A DNA stretch of 64,000 nucleotides from an uncultured Flavobacteriaceae bacterium (GTDB lineage: Bacteria; Bacteroidota; Bacteroidia; Flavobacteriales; Flavobacteriaceae): positions 558,001 through 622,000 of the forward strand of contig CANMFO010000001.1 in NCBI GenBank assembly GCA_947497245.1, written 5' to 3'. Below are positions 18,787-27,064 of this stretch, in pieces. The position numbers and the translations under genes are program-made. Every line of letters starts with the position of its first letter. Within the stretch, counting starts at the first letter, position 1. Under the pieces are notes generated by a model that saw only the letters and a program-made list of their open reading frames with translations, made no database searches and was not told the DNA's origin.

Positions 18787-20595
18787 ATGAGCAAGCGATG
18801 TGCAATTTATCTGCGAGTTTCAACCGATATTCAAGACTATAAACGCCAAAAAAATGAATTGAAAACATTCGCAAAAGCATACGGCTACACTTTAAATGAT
18901 TCTGATATCTATAAAGATAAATTAAGTGGTTTTAAAAAGATAGATGAAAGGGAAGGTTTATCCGAATTGATGGGAAAGGTATGGAACAATGAATTCGATG
19001 TCGTGCTAACATGGGAGATATCTAGGTTATCACGCGACCAGATTGAAATTTTACAATTAGCAAAAGAATTCCAGAAGCATAAAGTAAATCTATATTTCAA
19101 GCAAAATAGTTTATGGTTGTTGAATAAAAATCTTGAAGTATCCAGTAGTGTCAGATTGATAATGTCTGTACTAAGTTTCACGGCAGAAGATGAAGCGGAA
19201 AGAATCAAGGAAAGACTGCTTTCAGGGAAACGTCAGTATGTACGAGAAGGTAAATACAACGGTGGTAAAATCACGTTTGGCTATACCATTAAGAAGTTTG
19301 GAAAAACTGATGAACCATCAGATAAGAAATTTATTATCGATACCAAGAAAATAGATGGGTTAGATGTATCCAAATCTGATATTGTACGGGAGGTATTCGA
19401 TTTGTACGAAAGTGGATTGACGGCATCAAAGGTAGCCTTGCATTGTAAATCCAAAGGATATCCAAAACACGTAACATCACAACATACCATAGCTAGATTA
19501 CTTCGAAATACAAGTTACATCGGATACAAGGAAACTAAACTAGGTACAAGGCCAGTACCATCGATAATAGAAGAAGCACAATTTGTAACGGTTGGCAAGT
19601 TATTGGATACCAACAAGACGAAAGCAGATAAGGGAAGGAAACACACCTATTTGCTCCGTAAAGTGCTTAAATGTACTTACTGCGATAAATTGTACATAGG
19701 TAAACAAACTGATGATACATACCAATGTTCCTTGAACCATCAAACCAACAAGTTCCTTCACGGCACAAAATGTAAAGGAAGTAACATATCAGTAAGTAAT
19801 GTAGATGGTGTAATATGGGAACGTGTAAAAGATGTATGGGTACACAAGAAAATGCATGGCTTCGATAATATCTTCGCAGTTTCAAATGTTGAAAAGGAAG
19901 AAGCTGAAAAGGAAATCAAACGATATGAAAATCTTTTAGTCCCATTAGATGACCAACGAAAAAGAATCAATAGGATTTTTGAAACTGGCGGTTATAAGGA
20001 ATCCGAATATGATGATAAGTTGGGCAAGGTTAAAAGGGATGAACATAATATCAAATCAAAGATTAAAGAACTACAAGTAAAGATACGTTCCAATGAAAAG
20101 GCTAGGAAAAGAGCTAATTCAGTATTCAGTAGGCAACAGGATATCGAATCAATCACTAACAGAAAAGAAATGAAATCAAGGATTTCAAGTCTAATCAAGC
20201 ATATCACATTTAGTAAAGTAGGATTATTCAAAACAATATTGTTTGTACGATATCAGGATGGGAAAACTGAAACTATACTTTATAATTCTGTATCAAAAAA
20301 GGGAAACAAATTCAAATTGATTGATTCAAAATTCGTATCCTATTATGATGAAGAAAAATGTTTCTATTTCTTGAAAGAAGAACATCATAAAGTGGCAAGT
20401 GCCAAGAACTTGATTGAATTCGCCAAAGAGAAATTAGCCACCAATCGTTTCGAATTACCCAATGCTTCCAATTCCATCAAATATGATTTCGATGAACTTC
20501 TAAAATTGGATGATATACCTAATATTTTGAGTACACACGAATACTCAAAGATTACCTATTTCAAGGATTTGAACAGAAAACGCTTCTCTAGATAA
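18787..20595 (+). CDS. Large serine recombinase (integrase) of the element
   Basis: A 602-residue large serine recombinase. The resolvase catalytic domain opens with CAIYLRVSTDIQDYKRQ, where S12 is the nucleophile, and continues with WEISRLSRDQIEI and FTAEDEAERIKERL. The recombinase domain (about 155-260) includes GGKITFGYTIKK. A zinc beta-ribbon with CTYC near residue 295 and two later cysteines (about 313 and 328) follows, and a long coiled-coil region (about 370-460) completes the typical order. It should integrate the element into comM and, with a directionality factor, excise it. It is the first gene inside the left end and faces inward. TATATTTG at 18762-18769 may be its -7 box. The ATG at 18787 is convincing. 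Confidence 0.95.
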   Translation: MSKRCAIYLRVSTDIQDYKRQKNELKTFAKAYGYTLNDSDIYKDKLSGFKKIDEREGLSELMGKVWNNEFDVVLTWEISRLSRDQIEILQLAKEFQKHKVNLYFKQNSLWLLNKNLEVSSSVRLIMSVLSFTAEDEAERIKERLLSGKRQYVREGKYNGGKITFGYTIKKFGKTDEPSDKKFIIDTKKIDGLDVSKSDIVREVFDLYESGLTASKVALHCKSKGYPKHVTSQHTIARLLRNTSYIGYKETKLGTRPVPSIIEEAQFVTVGKLLDTNKTKADKGRKHTYLLRKVLKCTYCDKLYIGKQTDDTYQCSLNHQTNKFLHGTKCKGSNISVSNVDGVIWERVKDVWVHKKMHGFDNIFAVSNVEKEEAEKEIKRYENLLVPLDDQRKRINRIFETGGYKESEYDDKLGKVKRDEHNIKSKIKELQVKIRSNEKARKRANSVFSRQQDIESITNRKEMKSRISSLIKHITFSKVGLFKTILFVRYQDGKTETILYNSVSKKGNKFKLIDSKFVSYYDEEKCFYFLKEEHHKVASAKNLIEFAKEKLATNRFELPNASNSIKYDFDELLKLDDIPNILSTHEYSKITYFKDLNRKRFSR

Positions 20596-20656
20596 AGAAG
20601 TTCATAGATTTAATTAACCAACCCCAACATTTTCACCGCAGACTAACAAACAAAAA

Positions 20657-20680
20657 CCTCCATATTTCAGTATATGAAGG
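20657..20680. terminator. Hairpin between convergent recombinase and small genes
   Basis: CCTCCATAT, a 6-base loop and ATATGAAGG form a 9-bp stem with one mismatch, about 60 bases after the recombinase stop. There is no long T run, so terminator function is only possible. Confidence 0.3.
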
Positions 20681-20771
20681 TATTTAACGGTGGTTAACTA
20701 CGGTATTAGTGTATCAAAATAAGGCAAAAACACCTATAAAGGCGTTCATTTGTCACTGCTGGAAATATTTT

Positions 20772-21089
20772 TCAGTACTGGTAGAAATCAGTAATCATTT
20801 TAATTAAATCTTCTTTAGTCACTATTACAGCATTGCCAAACATGTCCATTTGGGTAAATATTCCATCATTTCTCAAAATGCCCAAAAAGTCCTCGGTGAA
20901 AGTGGCATGCACATCATATTCATCAGTACCCTCAAAGGATACATGGGGTTTCGATTTGGTGTATCTCAATCGTTCCTTTTCTGTTACTGATATTTTACCA
21001 TTTTCCAATGGCGTATACTCAAATCCATATGGGTGGATTTCTAATTGTTTTACTTTTTCCCCACCTTTTCTTTTTACTATTTTTTTCAT
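20772..21089 (-). CDS. Unknown small basic/acidic protein, 105 aa
   Basis: I do not recognise a family. The protein starts with a lysine-rich stretch (KKIVKRKGGEKVKQ), has a central part rich in charged residues and ends with an amphipathic helix-like VTKEDLIKMITDFYQY. No signal peptide or membrane segment is present. It follows the 85-aa gene at 21109-21366 after a short gap on the same strand, and both lie between the two recombinase genes. The pair could encode an accessory or control function of the element, but that is only position. A/T-rich codon use matches the rest of the element. Confidence 0.55.
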   Translation of the reverse strand: MKKIVKRKGGEKVKQLEIHPYGFEYTPLENGKISVTEKERLRYTKSKPHVSFEGTDEYDVHATFTEDFLGILRNDGIFTQMDMFGNAVIVTKEDLIKMITDFYQY

Positions 21090-21108
21090 AATTTTTAAAT
21101 TTTAGTTA

Positions 21109-21366
21109 TTAATCTCTATATTTTTCATAAGGTGTTTCCTTGTAAAGAGTGTTGAGTATTTCATCTAGTCTGTATACCAAGGGTGAAAGTCTATAGTATT
21201 CATCATGTAAGTCTTTACAAAGAAAATTCTGTATTTCTTCATCTACGTTTTCAGATTCGTTCTTTCTCATGTATTTGAGTTCTTCATAAATTAAATCAGG
21301 TAATATTTTCATCAATTGATTATCGATTTTCTGTGCAATTTCAATTTTTGTCATTTTATGTTTCAT
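21109..21366 (-). CDS. Unknown small alpha-helical protein, 85 aa
   Basis: No family recognised. The sequence is predicted helical almost throughout and is strongly acidic in the middle (NESENVDEEIQNFL), with no membrane segment. The track start at 21366 and an internal ATG five codons later (MTKIEIAQKIDNQ) are both possible. It lies directly upstream of the 105-aa gene in the same direction, with a gap of about 20 bases, so the two probably form one transcript. Confidence 0.5.
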   Translation of the reverse strand: MKHKMTKIEIAQKIDNQLMKILPDLIYEELKYMRKNESENVDEEIQNFLCKDLHDEYYRLSPLVYRLDEILNTLYKETPYEKYRD

Positions 21367-21570
21367 TTAAAGTTTATAATAAGCACGCATCAGACGCACA
21401 GAAGTACCGGACTATCCAGTACTTCATCTATACATATCGTCATATGATCCAAACGCATAAAAAAATCAGCTGAAACATGAAATTCATCATATTTTAGCTG
21501 ATTAAATAGTCATTGAGTACCGTATTTACGGGGCTTTAAATGAATATGTTAAAATTATGTTAATAATATA

Positions 21571-21711
21571 TTATACTTCCTTTCCCTTTTTCAAATCAAC
21601 ATACTCTGTTAATGAAACAAACGGTTCTTTCTTGATTCCCTCTATGAACTCCTCACCCCTTTTCAGCTCATAGATTTCTCTGAGCTCCTTCTTTCTTTTT
21701 TTGGTTAACAT
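21571..21711 (-). CDS. 46-aa ORF coupled to the small serine recombinase
   Basis: Too short for the ORF track. It starts at an ATG that overlaps the recombinase stop (GCATGTTAA) and encodes a highly charged peptide, starting LTKKRKKELREIYELKRG and ending DLKKGKEV. The overlap implies translational coupling. Its size and charge would suit a small partner or directionality factor of the recombinase, but nothing in the sequence proves this. Confidence 0.45.
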   Translation of the reverse strand: MLTKKRKKELREIYELKRGEEFIEGIKKEPFVSLTEYVDLKKGKEV

Positions 21712-22331
21712 GCAACTTGATTTAATTGTTTGTTGAGGTTGATTACCTTGTATATTGTGGAGAAACTACAATCTCTCATTTGGGATATTTCCCTAGCACT
21801 ATATCCATTATTTAAATCCTTTAAAATTGCCTTTGATTTGGGTTTATTGAGAAACTTCTCAGGTGTATCCTTAGTGCCAATCTTTCTTCCACTATATTTC
21901 CATGGTTCATTTATTTTCGTTCTTTCAATCCCCTCTGACCTCCTCATATCTATCATAGATTTCTCAAAGGATGACATGGAGGACAGGAGTTCCAAAAGCA
22001 ACTGGCTGAATGGGTCGGTTTTTCCATTCTCATCCATATTCTGAATGTTTGGATTTCTACAAATTACCCTTACACCTAAATCAGTTAACTCTTTCCATAC
22101 AGATAACACCATTAGAGTATTACGTCCTAATCTGTCAATCGAGTGTACATGTAATTCTTTCAACTGATTTTTATTAATGAGTTCTTTTATCTGTTTTCCT
22201 CTCGGTCTTTCCCATAAATCTACAGCACCCGATATTTTATCTGATAAAACGTAGTCAAAATCTTTTGTGTTTACTCTTTGTCTCTGGTCGGATTGTTCTT
22301 GGGTAGATACCCTTGTATAGAATATTTTCAT
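21705..22331 (-). CDS. Small serine recombinase (resolvase/invertase family)
   Basis: A 208-residue serine recombinase of resolvase/invertase size. The catalytic N-terminal domain starts KIFYTRVSTQEQSDQRQ with S9 as nucleophile. HVHSIDRLGRNTLMVLSVWKEL carries the conserved Arg residues, and the long E helix includes SSMSSFEKSMIDMRRSEGI. The C-terminal helix-turn-helix (about 165-200) has GYSAREISQMRDCSFSTIYKVI. It may resolve dimers or multimers, or invert a segment, of the element. It is separate from the integrase and read toward it. A cluster of 14-bp repeats sits just upstream of its ATG and probably contains its binding sites. Confidence 0.92.
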   Translation of the reverse strand: MKIFYTRVSTQEQSDQRQRVNTKDFDYVLSDKISGAVDLWERPRGKQIKELINKNQLKELHVHSIDRLGRNTLMVLSVWKELTDLGVRVICRNPNIQNMDENGKTDPFSQLLLELLSSMSSFEKSMIDMRRSEGIERTKINEPWKYSGRKIGTKDTPEKFLNKPKSKAILKDLNNGYSAREISQMRDCSFSTIYKVINLNKQLNQVAC

Positions 22332-22332
22332 T

Positions 22333-22447
22333 GTTACTATTTTAGGTTATCTTTATTAATACCCTAATATAGTAACTTTTATTGAGACGCACAAGCGTTT
22401 ATAGTAGCACTTTTACTACTATTTGCGGTGTTCCCTAAAATAGTAAC
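22333..22447. repeat. Three copies of CCTAAwATAGTAAC at small recombinase promoter
   Basis: CCTAAAATAGTAAC occurs exactly at 22434-22447 and as its exact inverse GTTACTATTTTAGG at 22333-22346; CCTAATATAGTAAC at 22363-22376 differs by one base. Between them lies a further inverted pair, ATAGTAG (22401-22407) and CTACTAT (22416-22422). The nearest copy starts 2 bases upstream of the recombinase ATG. This looks like a res/inversion site or an autoregulatory operator. Confidence 0.6.
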
Positions 22448-22776
22448 ATTATCCTGTCAATAATGTTTTAATGAATTCCCAACTAGGGACATGTTACTCG
22501 TAACTAACCAATTAATTTTCGATTCTGACCTTGTAATATCTGTTTTAATAGGGACACTGGTTTTTTTATCGCTAGAACTTTTCAATCTGACATGTTGTTT
22601 ATGATTAATCCCATGGATAATATTTTTTCGAAAATTGAAATGAAACACACTAACTGTACAGCAAATAATTACTCTTAACCATTATCTTAAAAGTAGGATT
22701 TTTCGTAATTTAACATCTTTAAGAAAAATAGTTCCTGTAACTATAATTAATTGTTTACCAACACTGTGAAGAACCT
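22448..22776. other. Intergenic gap upstream of the Shedu gene
   Basis: AT-rich. A 63-codon minus-strand frame (22457-22648) shows no family pattern and is probably chance. The promoter for the defence cassette should lie here, but no clear -7 box was recognised. Confidence 0.4.
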
Positions 22777-24012
22777 ATGCCAGACTATAAACCTCTAGAA
22801 GAAAATATAACAACGGATAATGCTATCAAAACCGTCTTTCACTATTGTGATGAAAGTGGTAGGTTAGTTCATAAAGCAAAAGAATATTTCAAAAAAGAGG
22901 ATACTTATATTTTTTACCCATATTCGGTTGCTACTGCGGATGGAAGTGTGACTCCAAAAAAGATTAAAACCATTGAATTAAAAGGCTGGAAAAAAGTTTC
23001 AGATATACCAAAGGATTTCAAAACTATCGGTAAATATGGTTTAAAATCACTGCGAATCAGACAATTTTTTCAATATCTATATCCAAAATTTAAGGAGTTA
23101 GAGAAAATAACAGTAGGAATAAATATCCAGAATAGATTCTCGACTAAATCAATAACTATAAATTGGTCACATTTAGCACCAATCTTGAAAAAAATCGCAG
23201 ATGAAAAAAGATGGTATGACAGAACTAGGAAGTTAATGATTCATAATCAAGTCTCTAATATCACAACTAAACTTGCTAAAGAGAAAACTTACTTAAATTC
23301 TGGACAACTAGATGCATTTTTAAAGAAATTTGACTCTTTCGAAAAAGTCACAAAAGCTGATATTGATTCTTTATCAAATGTTCTTGAAACTGCACCACCT
23401 AGTAAAATTTCAGTTACATCAAACTTCATTAAAACCCGTGATAAAATAAATAAGGTTTTTATAGAAGACATAATTAAGAATTTTGAAAGGTTAATGTCAT
23501 CCAAAACGGATAACGAAAAGAATTGGCAAAAGTTCTTTGGTCAAAATACGTGGATTCTAAATCACCTATTTCCTTTCGAGGTAATCTTACGAGAACAAGA
23601 AGCGTATGTTGGAGGAAAGACTTTAGGAAACAAAGATGGGCGAGTTGTGGATTTTCTATTTCAAAACGGTTTTCAGGATAATTTTGCACTTCTAGAAATA
23701 AAAACACATAAAAAAGATTTACTTAAAAGAACTCCATATCGCAAACCTGATGCCTTTGCATATTCCGATGATTTGTCTGGAGGAATTAGTCAATGTTTAG
23801 ACCAAAAAGATGTTTTCTTGAGAGATTTTGGAGGTAAAAAGCGTATCATTAATCCAAAAACTATATTAGTAATTGGATTAAAAACGAATCTCGATGAACA
23901 TCAGAATAAATGCTTTGAATTATTGCGGTCGAATCAGAAAAGTGTTGATATTATCACATTCGATGAACTTCTTGCTAAACTAAAAGGATTATTAGAAGTT
24001 GTAGCGGAATAA
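22777..24012 (+). CDS. sduA: Shedu-type nuclease (DUF4263), anti-phage defence
   Basis: A 411-residue protein. The C-terminal 170 residues match the DUF4263/SduA pattern: NWQKFFGQNTWIL, then GRVVDFLF with D292, FALLEIKTH with E307 and K309, SGGISQC with Q339, NPKTILVIG, and FELLRSNQKSVDIITFDELL. D-ExK-Q is a PD-(D/E)XK nuclease core, apparently intact. Residues 1-200 form a separate N-terminal region without a family I recognise. Shedu is known as a single-gene phage-defence nuclease whose N-terminal region varies. Here it is the first of three same-strand genes with short gaps (51 and 46 bases), which suggests a larger module. Codon use is A/T-rich, like the element. Confidence 0.85.
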   Translation: MPDYKPLEENITTDNAIKTVFHYCDESGRLVHKAKEYFKKEDTYIFYPYSVATADGSVTPKKIKTIELKGWKKVSDIPKDFKTIGKYGLKSLRIRQFFQYLYPKFKELEKITVGINIQNRFSTKSITINWSHLAPILKKIADEKRWYDRTRKLMIHNQVSNITTKLAKEKTYLNSGQLDAFLKKFDSFEKVTKADIDSLSNVLETAPPSKISVTSNFIKTRDKINKVFIEDIIKNFERLMSSKTDNEKNWQKFFGQNTWILNHLFPFEVILREQEAYVGGKTLGNKDGRVVDFLFQNGFQDNFALLEIKTHKKDLLKRTPYRKPDAFAYSDDLSGGISQCLDQKDVFLRDFGGKKRIINPKTILVIGLKTNLDEHQNKCFELLRSNQKSVDIITFDELLAKLKGLLEVVAE

Positions 24013-24063
24013 TACGGGTCACATCTTAAGTATTGCGTATAATTGAAAATTATCAATTAAGAA

Positions 24064-25104
24064 ATGAATATCGATTTGTTAAATACAATAATTAGTGCAG
24101 GGGTTGGTGCAGGAGTTGCATTATTGACTTTATATATCGATGGTGTTAGAAAAAGAAATGATCGCAAGCGAGAGGAATATAATATATATAAAACTTATTC
24201 CAAACCAATTATTGCTGCGGCAGAATCATTGGCATGGAGATTACGTGAAGTATTAATGTTTAATGGAGCATATCTCCTTCCTGATGCACCAATAAATGGA
24301 TTCTTCAAATATAAGTTTGACAGTACAGTTTATAGATTGTGTAATCTGATTGGTTGGATAAGAGCGGTTCAAAAAGAGTATTCATACATTGAAGGAATTA
24401 AAGATTCACAAAATCCAAAAATTAGAAAATCAATTAATTTGTTTCAAAAAGTATTAGCAGACGGATCTCATGTCGAGGTATCAATTTTAGAAGAACTATG
24501 TAAACTCTATGGTCTTGAAGAAAAACAGATATCTGATAACATAAGACAAAAACTCGGAGTAGAGATTGAAAGAATTGTTTTTGGTTTCATACCAGATCAG
24601 GTCAAAAAAAATGTATCATATCTGACCTCAGGACAAAAAACTAAAATGATTACCTCAATTATGGATTTAATTTCAGAGCATACGGAACAACAGAAAATAG
24701 ATGCAACCGAAATTGAAGCTAAAGTAGATATCGCTGTTGACGAAATTGCTAGAGAGTTCTGTTGGATTTATAGAGATTGGCAAAATGCAATCGGTGATGA
24801 AATGATTCTAAAGTTAGAAGATGGAAAGCGTTATTATGACGTTATAGGATTCTCTGAATTTATGAAAACGAGAAACAATAACGAATGGATTCAGAAGGTC
24901 GATAATTTATTCGCAAACTTAGATGTTTCAATAGACAATAGATTTGATACTAGAGTAAGTCAGGTCAAAAGAATATATGTATCGTTAATAGATTTAATCA
25001 CAGTACTTAATGAAACTATTGAAGACGAAGAAGGAATCGCTAAATCAGGTTTGGTGAAATTGAATGAGTTACAAACAACTTTGAATACCGAAATGAAACA
25101 ATGA
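24064..25104 (+). CDS. Membrane-anchored unknown in defence cassette, 346 aa
   Basis: No family recognised. A single N-terminal hydrophobic segment (about residues 6-26, IISAGVGAGVALLTLYIDG) is followed by a basic stretch RKRNDRKREE. This predicts a one-helix anchor with the large remainder in the cytoplasm by the positive-inside rule. The rest is rich in long helices and lacks obvious nuclease or NTPase motifs. It sits between the Shedu gene and the GHKL-nuclease gene in the same direction with gaps near 50 bases. It could be a membrane effector, a sensor or a localisation partner; that is inference from position and topology only. Confidence 0.6.
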   Translation: MNIDLLNTIISAGVGAGVALLTLYIDGVRKRNDRKREEYNIYKTYSKPIIAAAESLAWRLREVLMFNGAYLLPDAPINGFFKYKFDSTVYRLCNLIGWIRAVQKEYSYIEGIKDSQNPKIRKSINLFQKVLADGSHVEVSILEELCKLYGLEEKQISDNIRQKLGVEIERIVFGFIPDQVKKNVSYLTSGQKTKMITSIMDLISEHTEQQKIDATEIEAKVDIAVDEIAREFCWIYRDWQNAIGDEMILKLEDGKRYYDVIGFSEFMKTRNNNEWIQKVDNLFANLDVSIDNRFDTRVSQVKRIYVSLIDLITVLNETIEDEEGIAKSGLVKLNELQTTLNTEMKQ

Positions 25105-25150
25105 CAAATCTATGAATAGCGGTAAACAATACGAACAAAACTAAATTATA

Positions 25151-27064
25151 ATGAGTAAAAAAGAATATATACAAGGCTCTTTATTTGAGGAAGATTACTT
25201 AATTAGAACTTTAGGCAATCTTGGAAATTCTCCAGAAGTTGCATTAACTGAACTTGTTGCGAATGCTTGGGACGCTGGGGCAACAACTGTGGAAATATTT
25301 ATTCCAGAAGAAAAAGGGCAAGACCTTATCATTGTTGACAATGGAACTGGACTTACAAAAAAGGAGTTCTATTCAAGGTGGATGAAATTAGGTTACAATA
25401 GATTAAAGCATCAAGGTAAAAAAGTAACTTTTCCAAAAGGGGTTGATTTACAAAGACATGCTTATGGTCGAAATGGAATCGGCAGACATGGAATGTTATG
25501 TTTTAATAACGAATATTTAGTTGTCACAAATAGTGGAGGAAAAAAATCAACATTCAGTATTACTACAAAAAGTGAAAAAGAACCGTTCATAATAAAAGAA
25601 CAAAGTTTTGATGACTCAAATATTACAGGAACACAGCTTGTAGTAAAAGTTCAAAAGAATTTACCCAAACCAGAGCACATTTTAGAAGTTATTTCAGCTC
25701 GTTTTTTGCACGACCCGAAATTCAAAGTTTCAATTAATAGGAATACCATTCAACTAGAAGAACATAAAGGTCTCGTTTTTTCGGAAACTGTTGATGTCCA
25801 TGGAATAGAATTAAAAATCCACTTAATTGACTCTAAAAAGGCAAGAAAATCGACAGTTTATCAAGGAATAGCTTTTTGGCAAAGTGGCAGGTTGGTTGGA
25901 GAACCCTCTTGGATTGTTGGTCATAATATGGTTTTAGATGGTAGAACCAAGCAGGCAAAAAGATATTCAGTAGTTGTCCAAACTAATGATTTAGCAGAAT
26001 ATATTAGAGAAGATTGGTCAGGTTTTAAAAATATAAAAGATTTAAACCCTGTTTTTGATAAGGTTGATGAAGTAGTCCAAAATATGTTTTCAGAAATTGC
26101 GAAAGAAAATGTAGAAGAATCTACAAAACAAATAAAACAAGAATTTAAGAGAGAATACAATAATTTAAGTCCTCTGGGGAAATATGAGTTTGATGAAGCA
26201 ATTGAGAACATTGCCATTAATAATCCAACCGCTAGACAGGATGCTGTTAATTTAGCAGTGGAAACTGTAATCAATCTAGAAAAAACAAGAAGTGGTAGTG
26301 AGTTACTTCAAAAATTATCTCTCTTTACGGAAGAAGATATTGATGGCTTAAATAGCCTTTTGGACAAGTGGACAATAAAGGATGCTTTAACTGTTCTTGA
26401 TGAAATAGACAAGCGGATTTCCGTTATAGAAGCAATACGGAAATTATCCAATGATGATTCGGTTGATGAATTACATGTTTTACATCCGTTAATCGCAAGT
26501 GCAAGATGGATTTTTGGTCCTGAATTCGATTCTCCGGAATATGCCTCAAATAATCAACTTCAAACAACAGTTGAAAAAGTATTCAAGAAAACAATCGACA
26601 AATCATTATTCAATAATCATAGGAAAAGACCAGATATTGTAGTTGGAGCAAATTCAACATTTTCTATTACTGGAACTGCCGACTATGATACTGAAAATGG
26701 ATTAACTAATATTAATAAAGTACTAATTATAGAGTTAAAAAGAGGTGGCTTTAAACTTGGCCGTGAGGAAAGAAATCAAGCTGTAGGCTATGTAGAAGAT
26801 TTTATGAATTGTGGAACTGTAATAGGTTCACCATATATTAGTGCATTTGTTGTTGGGGAATCTTTCAGTGAAAAAATACAACCAATTTCCACTATTGAAA
26901 ATGAACATAAAGTTGAGAAAGGAAAAATTCAAATTTGTTTGTTTTCTCAAATAGTCGATTCGTCTGAAAGAAGATTGTTTAATTTGAGAAAAAGGTTGAA
27001 TAATAGATACGAAAACTTCACTGGAAAAGAACTCTTTCAAAAGCAGAATAAACTAGCAATCTAA
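25151..27064 (+). CDS. GHKL (MORC/Hsp90-like) ATPase with C-terminal PD-(D/E)XK-like region
   Basis: A 637-residue protein. The N-terminal GHKL ATP-binding domain is clear: ALTELVANAWDAGATTVEI gives the E34/N38/D41 N-box, IVDNGTGLTKKEF gives the G1 box at D63, and GRNGIGRHGML (about 106-115) gives the G2 glycines. The middle of the chain is helical. Near the C-terminus, RPDIVV, then LIIELKRGGFKLG and NQAVGYVEDFM reproduce the D-ExK-Q core of PD-(D/E)XK nucleases. MORC/MutL-like GHKL proteins paired with nuclease modules are known in restriction-modification contexts, where ATP-driven clamping controls cleavage. Here both parts lie in one chain. It is the last gene of the cassette and should be cytoplasmic. 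Confidence 0.75.
   Translation: MSKKEYIQGSLFEEDYLIRTLGNLGNSPEVALTELVANAWDAGATTVEIFIPEEKGQDLIIVDNGTGLTKKEFYSRWMKLGYNRLKHQGKKVTFPKGVDLQRHAYGRNGIGRHGMLCFNNEYLVVTNSGGKKSTFSITTKSEKEPFIIKEQSFDDSNITGTQLVVKVQKNLPKPEHILEVISARFLHDPKFKVSINRNTIQLEEHKGLVFSETVDVHGIELKIHLIDSKKARKSTVYQGIAFWQSGRLVGEPSWIVGHNMVLDGRTKQAKRYSVVVQTNDLAEYIREDWSGFKNIKDLNPVFDKVDEVVQNMFSEIAKENVEESTKQIKQEFKREYNNLSPLGKYEFDEAIENIAINNPTARQDAVNLAVETVINLEKTRSGSELLQKLSLFTEEDIDGLNSLLDKWTIKDALTVLDEIDKRISVIEAIRKLSNDDSVDELHVLHPLIASARWIFGPEFDSPEYASNNQLQTTVEKVFKKTIDKSLFNNHRKRPDIVVGANSTFSITGTADYDTENGLTNINKVLIIELKRGGFKLGREERNQAVGYVEDFMNCGTVIGSPYISAFVVGESFSEKIQPISTIENEHKVEKGKIQICLFSQIVDSSERRLFNLRKRLNNRYENFTGKELFQKQNKLAI

Noticed and set aside
22457-22648. 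63-codon minus-strand ORF between the recombinase and Shedu genes
   Set aside because: No convincing start context or family pattern; AT-rich DNA gives such frames by chance, although a small gene cannot be excluded.
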